Assembly: GCA_937958185.1 (NCBI GenBank)
Contig: CALFFN010000009.1
Location: 62,001 to 126,000 of the forward strand
Source: an uncultured Neglectibacter sp.
Lineage (GTDB): Bacteria > Bacillota > Clostridia > Oscillospirales > Acutalibacteraceae
DNA length: 64,000 nucleotides
Reading direction: 5' to 3'
A program made the position numbers and the translations under genes. Shown piece after piece: positions 1 through 8,170 of the stretch (the stretch's first letter is position 1; each line of letters starts with the position of its first letter). The notes under the pieces are model-generated. The model was not told where the DNA came from. It made no database searches and saw nothing but the letters and a program-made list of their open reading frames with translations.

Positions 1-1149
1 CTGCAGGTCCTGCGGAGCTTGGGAGTGAGGAGCTACACCGTTTCCCTTTTCAGCGATCCGGGGCAGGAGGAGGAAGAATTTTGGCAGTCCCTGTCCTCCG
101 TGCCCCTGTCCACCCATCACTATCTTTGCGGCGATGAGCCGGAAAACTGCCTGAGCCAGATCCAGCGGGACATTGCCGCCGTGCTGACGGTAGAGGTCAT
201 GGAGCAGCTGGACCCGCGGTTCACCCTCAGCAAAAGCGAGCAGCTCCGATTGAGCCGGGCGGGGGCGCATTTAGCAGAGGAGGGCGCGTGGAAGATTTCC
301 TGGCAGGTCTCCCTGCCCCGCCGGGAAAGCTCCCCTTGGGAAGCGGGGGTGACCGTTCTTCCCCGGGAAAGCTTTTCCGGGGGAAATGACGTGCCCCTCA
401 GCAGGGAGGGCAGCGGGCTGTACCGCGCAGGAAAGGAATTTTTGTCCTTTTCCCCCGTCTATGCCAATGTGCCGCTGTCTTTGGAATTGGCAGACTATGA
501 CGCGGAGCTGTTTTTAGGAGAAAGGGTAAAAACCAGCTACCAAAAGAAAAGCGTGGAGGAGCTGCTGCTTGCCACCCCTGTGCCGGAGTGGTTCGGCAGG
601 GGCAAAACCGGGGACTTCTCCTATTTTTGGGAAACGGAATCAGGCGGTTCGATCGGCTCCCTGCGACAGCTGAATCAACTGCAGCCCCAGCACGATATAA
701 ACTATCGCCTTCGGGTGACCTACCGCCCGGATTCTCCGGGTCTTCTGGGGGTGGGGGAGCCGGTGCCCGTGACCGAGCGCTCTGCCCTGTATCGGATCAA
801 ATTAGTTTCCGGCAGCCTGCGGATCCGGGCGAAGACCGGGGCGGGGGTAGAGCTGGACGGAAACTCCTCCATGAAATTCCGCCTGGAGGGGAACAACGGC
901 ATTTTGCGCCGCTGCACCGCGAAGCTGGAAGCCGACCCGGAAAGCGGCAGGCTTTTTCTGGAGGGAGAAGCCACAAATCTGCCTTACGGCGTGTACACGG
1001 TCTTCCCGGAAGCGGGAGAATTTTCCTGCGCGGAAGCGGTACAGACCTGCCGCCTGGGCGTTTGGGAGCGGGACGACACCGTAAGCCCCCAAAGGAAATC
1101 CGCCAAAGCCGATTTTACGCTTGTCCCCCCAAAAGCCCCCCGGGAATAG
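1..1149 (+). CDS. C-terminal part of a VWA-type surface protein (5' end outside window)
   Basis: The reading frame is open from the first base of the window, so the gene is cut at its 5' end. The first 65 or so residues look like the last strand and helix of a von Willebrand factor A domain (LGVRSYTVSLFSDPG, then a helix ending in the VLTVEVMEQL region). The rest is beta-rich with no obvious catalytic motif, as in the adhesin-like proteins that carry VWA plus beta-sandwich domains. No LPXTG signal or C-terminal membrane helix is present in this frame; it ends in VPPKAPRE. A small membrane ORF follows 42 bases later and may be its partner. Family assignment is inferred from the short VWA-like stretch only, so the function (adhesion or surface display) is tentative. 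Confidence 0.5.
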   Translation: MQVLRSLGVRSYTVSLFSDPGQEEEEFWQSLSSVPLSTHHYLCGDEPENCLSQIQRDIAAVLTVEVMEQLDPRFTLSKSEQLRLSRAGAHLAEEGAWKISWQVSLPRRESSPWEAGVTVLPRESFSGGNDVPLSREGSGLYRAGKEFLSFSPVYANVPLSLELADYDAELFLGERVKTSYQKKSVEELLLATPVPEWFGRGKTGDFSYFWETESGGSIGSLRQLNQLQPQHDINYRLRVTYRPDSPGLLGVGEPVPVTERSALYRIKLVSGSLRIRAKTGAGVELDGNSSMKFRLEGNNGILRRCTAKLEADPESGRLFLEGEATNLPYGVYTVFPEAGEFSCAEAVQTCRLGVWERDDTVSPQRKSAKADFTLVPPKAPRE

Positions 1150-1191
1150 GGACAGATTCTCCTGGAATACAATCTGATGTGAGGAAACCAT

Positions 1192-1362
1192 ATGATGCTT
1201 GAGGAAGGATTGCCGATGTACCTTGCAATACTGGGAGCCTATGTGGCGCTGACAGTGGGGATATGTTCCCTGCTGGCATGGCGGGGCAGCCGCCGCCACG
1301 CCCCCAAAAACAAAAAATCAGGGCTCGACAGGGGAGAGACCCATGTCGGGACAAAATCGTAG
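1192..1362 (+). CDS. Small single-pass membrane protein (56 aa), unknown
   Basis: Fifty-six codons starting ATG ATG, with GAGGAA a few bases upstream as a ribosome site. Residues 9-29 form one hydrophobic segment (YLAILGAYVALTVGICSLLA) followed by a strongly basic tail (WRGSRRHAPKNKK), which by the positive-inside rule puts the C-terminus in the cytoplasm. It lies 42 bases after the VWA-type gene, so it is probably in the same transcript; the preceding protein has no membrane anchor of its own. I do not recognise a family. Codon use resembles the neighbours. Confidence 0.5.
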   Translation: MMLEEGLPMYLAILGAYVALTVGICSLLAWRGSRRHAPKNKKSGLDRGETHVGTKS

Positions 1363-1459
1363 CTTGCCTGAAGATACCGAAAAGCTGGCGGAAAAATATT
1401 TTTTGAATGGGATATCGAAACAGAAAACGGAGGAGTTTTGTAAAAGGGGGCTTGGATAG
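1343..1459 (+). CDS. Tiny ORF (38 aa) overlapping the previous gene, unknown
   Basis: ATG at 1343 lies inside the end of the preceding small ORF (20-base overlap, different frame) and is preceded by GGGGAGAG, a good ribosome site. The predicted peptide is hydrophilic and helical (LPEDTEKLAEKYFLNGI region) with a Cys near the C-terminus. Its stop codon sits between the arms of the terminator hairpin, so translation to the end would reach the hairpin. It may be real or chance; there is no family match I recognise. Confidence 0.35.
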   Translation: MSGQNRSLPEDTEKLAEKYFLNGISKQKTEEFCKRGLG

Positions 1460-1476
1460 TCCCCTTTCGTTTTTTT
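1442..1476 (+). terminator. Rho-independent terminator after the VWA cluster
   Basis: Stem AAAAGGGG (1442-1449) pairs with CCCCTTT (1461-1467), followed after CG by a run of seven T. It separates the surface-protein cluster from pyrH. Confidence 0.75.
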
Positions 1477-1573
1477 GATCCCCTTCGCAGGGCAAAAAGT
1501 TTTTTATCTCCGCGAAACCCGTCAAAATCTGAAAAACTTTTCCTTCTTCCCACCCTATACCCTGAGTTTGGAC

Positions 1574-1602
1574 TTTACAAAGACTGGGATATCATGTAAA
1601 AT
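1574..1602 (+). promoter_or_regulatory. Sigma-A-type promoter for pyrH
   Basis: TTTACA (1574-1579), 17-base spacer, TAAAAT (1597-1602). It starts the pyrH-frr transcript and perhaps the whole run of same-strand genes down to polC. Confidence 0.6.
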
Positions 1603-1638
1603 GGAAACGAATATAATTCCCAGAAACGGAGCGATACT

Positions 1639-2349
1639 ATGACACCGAAATATAAGAGAGTTTTATTGAAGCTCAGCGGAGAATCCCTGGCGGGAAATCA
1701 GGGACACGGCATTGATTTTGACACCGTGCTGGACATCTGCAAGCCGGTGAAGCAGTGTGTGGACATGGGCGTGGAAATGGCGATCGTAGTAGGCGGCGGA
1801 AACTTCTGGCGCGGGCGCAGCAGCGGCAAAATGGACCGCACCAGAGCCGACCATATGGGAATGCTCGCCACGGTGATCAACGCCCTGGGCGTGGCGGACG
1901 CCTTGGAGCAGCTGGGGCTTGATGTGCGGGTGCAAACCGCCATCGCCATGCAGGAGGTGGCGGAGCCTTATATCCGCAACCGCGCGGTGCGCCATCTGGA
2001 AAAGGGCAGGGTGGTGGTATTTGGCTGCGGCACAGGCAATCCCTTTTTCTCCACGGATACGGGCGCGGCGCTGCGGGCGGCGGAGATCGACGCAGACGTG
2101 ATCCTGAAAGCCACTATGGTGGACGGCGTGTACGACAGCGACCCCAGGAAAAACCCCAACGCCGTGAAGTATGATTCCCTGTCCTATATGGACGTGCTGA
2201 ACCGTAATCTGGGCGTGATGGATATGACGGCGGCGTCCTTCTGCAAGGACAGGGAGATTCCCTTCCTCGTGTTCAGTATCGGAGACCCTCAGAATATCGT
2301 CCGTGCCGTTTCCGGCGAAGCGGTGGGCACTCTGGTGGTGAGCCGTTGA
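1639..2349 (+). CDS. pyrH: UMP kinase
   Basis: Cytosolic hexameric UMP kinase that phosphorylates UMP to UDP with ATP in pyrimidine nucleotide synthesis. The 236-residue length is normal for bacterial PyrH. Visible family motifs are the N-terminal phosphate loop region (KLSGESLAG), GGGNFWRG, the DRTRADHMGMLATVIN helix, the FGCGTGNPFFSTDT nucleotide loop and VDGVYDSDP. GGAG precedes the ATG at a normal distance. frr follows 50 bases downstream, the usual pairing in bacteria (commonly rpsB-tsf-pyrH-frr). rpsB and tsf are not upstream here; a terminator and a surface protein are, so the block has been cut off from them. Confidence 0.97.
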   Translation: MTPKYKRVLLKLSGESLAGNQGHGIDFDTVLDICKPVKQCVDMGVEMAIVVGGGNFWRGRSSGKMDRTRADHMGMLATVINALGVADALEQLGLDVRVQTAIAMQEVAEPYIRNRAVRHLEKGRVVVFGCGTGNPFFSTDTGAALRAAEIDADVILKATMVDGVYDSDPRKNPNAVKYDSLSYMDVLNRNLGVMDMTAASFCKDREIPFLVFSIGDPQNIVRAVSGEAVGTLVVSR

Positions 2350-2399
2350 TCGTTGTTCAAACTGGGACCTGATTTTATCAAAGAAAGGAAGAACTTTAC

Positions 2400-2963
2400 A
2401 TGGCAGAAATGAAGGAAGTTTTTGAGCGGACGGAAACCAAAATGACCAAGTCCATTGAACATCTGGAGGAGGAATACGCCGCTGTCCGCGCGGGGCGCGC
2501 CAACCCCGCCGTGCTGGACAGGATCACCGTGGACTACTACGACACTCCCACGCCCATCAATCAGCTGGCGGCGGTGGCGGTGTCCGAAGCCCGCGTGCTG
2601 ACGATCCAGCCCTGGGACATTTCCGTGCTGCGGAACATTGAAAAGGCGATCCAGACCTCCGATCTTGGCGTGAACCCGCAGAATGACGGCAAGATCATCC
2701 GTCTGGTGTTCCCGCCCCTCAATGAGGAGCGCCGCCGGGAGCTGGCGAAGGAGATCAGCAAAATGGCGGAGGAAGCCAAGGTGGCGATCCGCGCCATTCG
2801 CCGAGACGCCATCGAAAAGCTGAAGGACATGAAGAAAAACGGCGACCTGACCGAGGACGACCAGAAGCAGGGCGAGAAGAAGGTCCAGGACCTGACCGAC
2901 AAGTATGTGAAAAATGCGGACGCCTGCTTCCAGCGCAAGGAAAAGGAGATCATGGAGATTTAG
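2400..2963 (+). CDS. frr: Ribosome recycling factor
   Basis: Splits post-termination ribosomes together with EF-G. At 187 residues it has the standard length. The two-domain RRF pattern is plain: the first helix with MTKSIEHLEEEYAAVRAGRANPAVLD, the central beta domain (YYDTPTPINQLAAV, ILTIQPWD-like stretch), and two long C-terminal helices rich in Glu/Lys/Arg. AAAGAAAGGAAG precedes the ATG. It lies between pyrH and uppS, as in most Firmicutes. Confidence 0.97.
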   Translation: MAEMKEVFERTETKMTKSIEHLEEEYAAVRAGRANPAVLDRITVDYYDTPTPINQLAAVAVSEARVLTIQPWDISVLRNIEKAIQTSDLGVNPQNDGKIIRLVFPPLNEERRRELAKEISKMAEEAKVAIRAIRRDAIEKLKDMKKNGDLTEDDQKQGEKKVQDLTDKYVKNADACFQRKEKEIMEI

Positions 2964-3005
2964 CGCTCCCGGGTCTTTGGCAGGGAACCCCGAAAGGAAA
3001 CAGCT

Positions 3006-3746
3006 ATGTGGTTTCGTAAAAAGCACGCTTCCAGGCAGGAAGAGGAACAAAAGCTTCCCACCCATGTGGGGATCATTATGGACGGCAACGGCAGGTGGGC
3101 AAAGCAGCGCCGCCTGCCCCGTTCTGCCGGGCACAGGGCAGGAGCGCAGAATTTCCGCACCATTACGCGCTATGCTTCTAAAATCGGCATCAAATATCTG
3201 ACGGTATATGCCTTTTCCACGGAAAACTGGTCCCGCCCGCCGGAAGAGGTCAGCGCCCTGATGGGGCTTTTCAAGGATTATCTGGAAGAAGCCCTCCGGG
3301 ATTTCATGGACGAGAATATCCGGGTGCGCTTTATCGGCGATGTTTCCGCCTTTTCGCCGGAGCTGCAGGCGCTGATCCACGAGGTGGAGGAGGCTTCCGC
3401 CCCCAAAACCGGCATGGTGCTGAACCTGGCGATGAATTACGGCGGCAGAGACGAGCTGGTGCGCGCGGCGAAGCTTTTCGCCGAAGACGTAAAGGCGGGA
3501 AAAAAGCAGCCGGGGGATCTGACCCCGGAGCAGCTGTCCCAGTACCTCTACACCGCCGGGCAGCCGGACCCGGATTTAATTATTCGCCCCAGCGGGGAGC
3601 AACGGCAGTCCAATTTTCTGCTGTGGCAGAGCGCCTATGCGGAATTTGTCTATTTCGATATCCTTTGGCCGGACTTCAAGCCCGAGGATTTTGACGAAGC
3701 CATTCGTATCTATTCCCACCGCCAGCGGAGGTTCGGCGGCGTATAG
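3006..3746 (+). CDS. uppS: Isoprenyl transferase (undecaprenyl diphosphate synthase)
   Basis: Cis-prenyltransferase that extends farnesyl diphosphate with isopentenyl diphosphate to the C55 carrier lipid for peptidoglycan and wall polymers. Its 246 residues fit the family. The substrate-binding signature HVGIIMDGNGRWA holds the catalytic Asp, and the C-terminal signature RPSGEQRQSNFLLWQSAY is present with Pro in place of the more usual Thr after the first Arg. YAFSTENWSRP is also typical. cdsA follows after about 50 bases, the conserved order in Firmicutes and Proteobacteria. Confidence 0.96.
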   Translation: MWFRKKHASRQEEEQKLPTHVGIIMDGNGRWAKQRRLPRSAGHRAGAQNFRTITRYASKIGIKYLTVYAFSTENWSRPPEEVSALMGLFKDYLEEALRDFMDENIRVRFIGDVSAFSPELQALIHEVEEASAPKTGMVLNLAMNYGGRDELVRAAKLFAEDVKAGKKQPGDLTPEQLSQYLYTAGQPDPDLIIRPSGEQRQSNFLLWQSAYAEFVYFDILWPDFKPEDFDEAIRIYSHRQRRFGGV

Positions 3747-3799
3747 CCCCGCTGGAGCATTGCTCCTGCGGGAGAACCACAAACAAAGGAAGTATGGAA

Positions 3800-4621
3800 A
3801 TGAAGCAGCGCGTTCTGTCAGGGGCTGTTCTGGTCCTGTTCTGTGTGGCTATCATCGTGTTCAATACCTCGTTCCCACTGGCGCTCAATATCGCGGTGGC
3901 TCTGATTTCCCTTATTGCCATGCACGAAATCGTGAAAGCTATGGGGTTGGAAAAGAAATGGTTCCTGTGCCTGCCGTCTCTGGCGGCAGCCGCTGCGGTC
4001 CCCTTTTGCGAGGGGGACCTGCAGCTTCTCGTTTATGCCATTTTCACGGCGCTGGTGTTCACTGCCATGCTCCTCTATCACAAGGAGACCTCTTTTAAGG
4101 AGGTGGGCGTGCTGTACAGCATGGTGGTGCTGATCCCATCGGCGCTGCAATGCCTGGTCGCCCTGCGGGACCTGAACCCCGCCCACGGAATGTATTATGT
4201 GCTGATCGCCGTGTTCTCCGCCTGGGTGGCGGACGCCGGCGCCTATTTTGCCGGCACGTTTTTCGGCAAGCACAAGCTTTGCCCGGAGATCAGCCCCAAA
4301 AAGACAGTGGAGGGCGCCATCGGCGGAATGCTGGTGAATGTGCTGTTCATGGTGCTCAGCGGCGTGGTGCTGTCGCAGGGAATGTACCACGGCACGGTGC
4401 AGGCGCACTATCTGCCCCTGGTTTTGGTGGGGCTTTTCGGCTCTCCCATTTCCATTTTGGGCGATCTGAGCTTTTCGCTCATCAAGCGCAGCTGCAATAT
4501 CAAGGATTTCGGCTCATTGATTCCCGGACACGGCGGTATTTTGGACCGCTTCGACAGCGTGATCTTTACAGCGCCTTTCGTTTATTTGCTGGTGAGCTGG
4601 CTGCCGCTGGTGACGGGATAA
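3800..4621 (+). CDS. cdsA: Phosphatidate cytidylyltransferase
   Basis: Integral membrane enzyme making CDP-diacylglycerol from phosphatidate and CTP, the branch point of phospholipid synthesis. The protein is almost wholly hydrophobic with about seven or eight membrane segments. The C-terminal CdsA signature is visible as the SLIKRSCNIKDFGSLIPGHG stretch (Asp of KDFG, then HGGILDRFDS). GGAAG at 3788-3792 is too close to the ATG at 3794 but well placed for the in-frame ATG at 3800, so I prefer the later start (273 aa). It sits between uppS and dxr. Confidence 0.95.
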   Translation: MKQRVLSGAVLVLFCVAIIVFNTSFPLALNIAVALISLIAMHEIVKAMGLEKKWFLCLPSLAAAAAVPFCEGDLQLLVYAIFTALVFTAMLLYHKETSFKEVGVLYSMVVLIPSALQCLVALRDLNPAHGMYYVLIAVFSAWVADAGAYFAGTFFGKHKLCPEISPKKTVEGAIGGMLVNVLFMVLSGVVLSQGMYHGTVQAHYLPLVLVGLFGSPISILGDLSFSLIKRSCNIKDFGSLIPGHGGILDRFDSVIFTAPFVYLLVSWLPLVTG

Positions 4622-4642
4622 TTTTGCGGAACAGGGGAGGGT

Positions 4643-5809
4643 ATGGCATTGAAGCATCTGGTCTTGCTGGGGTCTACAGGCTCCATCGGCACGCAGACCC
4701 TGGACGTGGTCCGCGGGCTTGCCCATACGGATAGCCCCATACAGATAGCGGTGCTGGCGGCGCACTCCAACGCAAGGCTGCTGGAAGAGCAGGTGCGGGA
4801 ATTTCGCCCTGCCGCCGCGGTTTTGTTTGACCCTGCCGCCGCCAAAGAGCTGCGGGACAGGACCCGGGACTTGGATTTGACCGTGCTGGAAGGCATGGAG
4901 GGGCTTTGTCAGGCGGCTGCGTGGGAACCGGCGGACATCGTCTTGAACGCCGTTGTGGGCATGGTGGGCTTGCGCCCCACCCTTTCCGCAATCGCCGCAA
5001 AAAAGACGCTGGCGCTTGCAAACAAGGAAACACTGGTTGCCGGCGGCAGCCTTGTGATGGAAGCGGCGCGGAAAAATAACGTGAAAATTCTGCCGGTGGA
5101 CAGCGAGCATTCCGCCATTTTCCAGTGTTTGCAGGGCTGCCGGTCGGAAAAAGATTTGAAAAAACTGATCCTCACCGCTTCCGGCGGTCCTTTTTTCGGG
5201 AAAACGCGGGAAGAATTAAAAGAGATCACCCCGGAGCAGGCGCTGCGCCACCCCAATTGGGACATGGGCGCAAAAGTGACCATAGATTCTGCTACCATGA
5301 TGAACAAGGGGCTGGAGGTCATCGAAGCCTCGTGGCTGTTCCATATGCCGCCGGAGCGTATCGACGTGGTGGTGCACCGGGAAAGCATCGTCCATTCCCT
5401 CATCGAATATCGGGACCATTCCGTCCTTGCCCAGATGGGCGTGCCGGATATGCGGATTCCCATTCAATATGCTTTGACTTACCCCCGGCGGTTCCCTTCC
5501 CCGGTGCAGGAACTGGAGCTGTGGAAGCAGGGGAGCCTGACCTTCTTTGAGCCGGACGGGGAGACTTTCCGCTGCCTGCCCGTGTGTATCGCGACACTGA
5601 AACGGGGCGGGCTTGCCCCTGCCGCTGCCAACGGCGCCAACGAGGCGGCGGTGGAGCTGTTCTTACAGAAAAAAATTTCTTTCTTGGAAATTGGAGAACT
5701 GGTCGCCGCCGCGGTGCGGCACCAGCCGGACGTTCCCGCGGATTCTCTGGACGCCGTGCTGGCGGCTGACGAAAGCGCCCGGCGCTATGTGCAGTCGCTG
5801 ACAGGATAG
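4643..5809 (+). CDS. dxr: 1-deoxy-D-xylulose 5-phosphate reductoisomerase
   Basis: NADPH-dependent conversion of DXP to MEP, the committed step of the non-mevalonate isoprenoid pathway. The 388-residue length is normal. The N-terminal dinucleotide fold has GSTGSIGTQTLDV; ALANKETLVAGG, the acidic metal-site region PVDSEHSAIFQCL, the TASGGPF loop, and HPNWDMGAKVTIDSATMMNKGLE are all classical. GGGGAGGG lies just upstream of the ATG. With uppS upstream and ispG downstream, the window encodes three steps of isoprenoid and carrier-lipid synthesis. Confidence 0.97.
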   Translation: MALKHLVLLGSTGSIGTQTLDVVRGLAHTDSPIQIAVLAAHSNARLLEEQVREFRPAAAVLFDPAAAKELRDRTRDLDLTVLEGMEGLCQAAAWEPADIVLNAVVGMVGLRPTLSAIAAKKTLALANKETLVAGGSLVMEAARKNNVKILPVDSEHSAIFQCLQGCRSEKDLKKLILTASGGPFFGKTREELKEITPEQALRHPNWDMGAKVTIDSATMMNKGLEVIEASWLFHMPPERIDVVVHRESIVHSLIEYRDHSVLAQMGVPDMRIPIQYALTYPRRFPSPVQELELWKQGSLTFFEPDGETFRCLPVCIATLKRGGLAPAAANGANEAAVELFLQKKISFLEIGELVAAAVRHQPDVPADSLDAVLAADESARRYVQSLTG

Positions 5810-5811
5810 AC

Positions 5812-5846
5812 GCTGGATTCTGGATACTAGATGTTAGAAAGGTCAA
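5812..5846 (+). repeat. Degenerate intergenic repeat, copy A
   Basis: The dxr-rseP gap holds a short array of about 10-base units of the type CTGGAT(A/T)CT and CTAGATGTT ending in TTAGAAAGG, followed by GGTCGGGTGC. The same units occur at 35500-35546 and, inverted, at 57948-57990. Function unknown. Confidence 0.6.
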
Positions 5847-5928
5847 AAGCCCGTGGTCGGGTGCTTCCCCTGTGGTTTGCACAAGGAAGCTTCTCGATTG
5901 CCCGGCGCAGCCGTAAGGAGATGATTTT

Positions 5929-6993
5929 TTGCACGCTTTGATGATTGCCGGATTGATCGTAATTGGTGTTTTGCTCTTTGGCTTTGTCATTTTTTTCCAC
6001 GAGCTGGGGCATTTTCTTTTAGCAAAGGCAGGCGGGATACTGGTCTACGAGTTTTCCATCGGCATGGGTCCCAAGCTGTTCCAATTTAAGAAGGGGGATA
6101 CCCAGTACACCCTGCGGCTGTTTCCCATCGGCGGCTACTGCGCCATGGGCGAGGACGAGGAAAGCACCGATGAGCGGGCGTTTTCCAATAAGCCTGTTTG
6201 GCGGCGCATTTTGGTAATTATCGCCGGCGGCGTGTTCAATATCATTCTGGGCTTTTTCCTCATGCTCATCGTGCTGGGGCAGCAGGATACCTACGCCACT
6301 ACCACCATCGCGAAATTTGCCGAGGATTCCCGGCTGGAAATTGCCGGGGCGCAGGTAGGAGACCAGATTTTGGAGATAGACGGCTACGCCGTCTACACGG
6401 ACAGGGATCTTTCCTTTGCGCTGGCGCTGGCGGACCCCACCGAGGTTTCCATGAAGGTGCGGCGCGATGGAAAAAAGGTGGATTTGGGCACCTTTTCTCT
6501 TGCCGGAGAAGTGGGGGAGGACGGCAAGCCCGTCATCTCCATGGATTTCTGGGTGCAGCCGGAAGCGCGGACCTTCTGGGGGCTGGTGCGCCGTTCCGCC
6601 GTGGATACGTTTTCCATGGCAAGAATGGTGCTGGAATCCTTAAAGGGCATTGTTTCCGGCAGGTTTGGATTAAATGACATTGCCGGTCCCGTGGGCACGG
6701 CGCAGGTCATCTCCCAGGCGGCAAGCGCCGGGCTGGCGGAGGGCTTTGGTCAGGCGGTGAACAATATCGTCATGATGATTATTCTGATTACCGTGAATCT
6801 GGGCGTGGTGAACCTTCTGCCCCTGCCTGCTCTGGACGGCGGCAGGCTGCTGTTCCTGATCTGGGAGGGGATCACCAGAAAGCCGGTCCCGCAGAAATAC
6901 GAGGGCTATGTCCACGCGGTGGGCTTTATTCTGCTGATGGTGCTGATGGTGGTCATCACATTCAGCGATATCCTGCGGCTGTTCCGCGGGTAG
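5929..6993 (+). CDS. rseP: Site-2 zinc protease RseP/YluC
   Basis: Intramembrane metalloprotease of the S2P class, which cuts membrane-embedded anti-sigma factors and leftover signal peptides. The zinc site FFHELGHF (residues near 25-32) lies in the first membrane helix. A single PDZ domain occupies about residues 125-190. The second metal/catalytic motif NLLPLPALDGGRLL is in a C-terminal helix. TAAGGAG ends 8 bases before a TTG at 5929, which I take as the start; an ATG four codons later is the alternative. The 354-residue length is normal. A repeat array fills the gap to dxr. Confidence 0.95.
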   Translation: MHALMIAGLIVIGVLLFGFVIFFHELGHFLLAKAGGILVYEFSIGMGPKLFQFKKGDTQYTLRLFPIGGYCAMGEDEESTDERAFSNKPVWRRILVIIAGGVFNIILGFFLMLIVLGQQDTYATTTIAKFAEDSRLEIAGAQVGDQILEIDGYAVYTDRDLSFALALADPTEVSMKVRRDGKKVDLGTFSLAGEVGEDGKPVISMDFWVQPEARTFWGLVRRSAVDTFSMARMVLESLKGIVSGRFGLNDIAGPVGTAQVISQAASAGLAEGFGQAVNNIVMMIILITVNLGVVNLLPLPALDGGRLLFLIWEGITRKPVPQKYEGYVHAVGFILLMVLMVVITFSDILRLFRG

Positions 6994-7091
6994 CGTGCCT
7001 GGCAGCGCATGGACGGGAAAATATTCCCCGGCGCTGCTTATCGGTATCCGATACCTGGCAAAGAGTTATCAGTAGGAAAAGAGGAATGGAA

Positions 7092-8135
7092 ATGAGAAGG
7101 AATGCGTTGCAGGTCATGGTGGGGAATGTCCCGGTGGGCGGCGGCGCGCCAGTTTCGGTGCAGTCCATGCTCAGCGTGCCCTCCGACGATGTGCAGGGGA
7201 ACGTGGCGCAGGCGGTGCGCCTGGAACAAGCGGGCTGCCAGATCCTGCGGGTGGCGGTCCCTGACCGGGAGGCTGTCCGGCTGATCCCGGCGATCAAGGA
7301 GAAAATTTCCATTCCGCTGGTGGCGGATATTCATTTCGACTATAAGCTGGCGCTGGAAGCTGCCGCCGCCGGAATCGATAAAATTCGGATCAACCCCGGC
7401 AATATCGGGTCGGACGATCGCGTCAAGGCCGTGGCGGACGCCTGCCGCAGCCGGAAAATCCCCATTCGCGTGGGGGTGAACGACGGCTCGCTGGAAAAGC
7501 ACATTCTGGCAAAATATGGGCACCCCACGGCGGAGGCGCTGTGTGAAAGCGCCCTTTACCATGCCTCTCTGCTGGAAAAATTTGATTTTACGGATATCGT
7601 TATTTCCATGAAGGCTTCCTCCGTGGAGCGCAGCATAGAAGCTTACGAGTTGGCGGCTCAGCGGTGCCGGTACCCGCTGCATTTGGGGATCACCCACGCG
7701 GGAACGGCGCGCATGGGGCTGATAAAATCCGCCATTGGTATCGGCGGGCTGCTGCAGCGCGGCATTGGGGATACCCTGCGGGTGTCCCTGACAGACGACC
7801 CGGCAGAGGAAGTGCGCACGGGCATAGATATTTTGAAAGCGCTGGACCTTCGCGGCGGGGTAAAGGTCGTCGCCTGCCCCACCTGCGGCAGAACCAGAAT
7901 CAATTTGATCCCGCTTGCCAATCAGGTGGAAGAAGCCCTGTCGTCCTGCAAGAAGGATATCACAGTGGCGGTCATGGGCTGTGCGGTAAACGGACCGGGA
8001 GAAGCCAGGGAAGCCGATTTGGGCATTGCCGGCGGCAAGGGAGACGGGCTGCTGTTCCGAAAAGGGAAAATCCTGCGCAAGGTGCCGGAGGAACGGCTGC
8101 TGCCGGAGCTTCTGGCAGAGGTGGACAAGCTGTAA
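7092..8135 (+). CDS. ispG: (E)-4-hydroxy-3-methylbut-2-enyl-diphosphate synthase
   Basis: Fe-S enzyme of the MEP pathway converting MEcPP to HMBPP with electrons from ferredoxin or flavodoxin. Cluster ligands are visible in CPTCGRTRINL and MGCAVNGPGEA; the TIM-barrel part shows QSMLSVPSDDVQGN, ADIHFDY and RINPGNIG. The ATG at 7086 directly abuts GAGGA, whereas the in-frame ATG at 7092 is 7 bases from GAGG, so 7092 is preferred (347 aa, the usual short bacterial length). polC begins about 35 bases downstream. Confidence 0.96.
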   Translation: MRRNALQVMVGNVPVGGGAPVSVQSMLSVPSDDVQGNVAQAVRLEQAGCQILRVAVPDREAVRLIPAIKEKISIPLVADIHFDYKLALEAAAAGIDKIRINPGNIGSDDRVKAVADACRSRKIPIRVGVNDGSLEKHILAKYGHPTAEALCESALYHASLLEKFDFTDIVISMKASSVERSIEAYELAAQRCRYPLHLGITHAGTARMGLIKSAIGIGGLLQRGIGDTLRVSLTDDPAEEVRTGIDILKALDLRGGVKVVACPTCGRTRINLIPLANQVEEALSSCKKDITVAVMGCAVNGPGEAREADLGIAGGKGDGLLFRKGKILRKVPEERLLPELLAEVDKL

Positions 8136-8170
8136 CAGACAGAGAAAAAGTGGTGAGGAGTACAGTCGCA

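Noticed and set aside
7664..8170. Upstream extension of the polC frame into ispG
   Set aside because: It overlaps ispG, which is certain, and has no homology. PolC starts at 8171 or 8150/8153.
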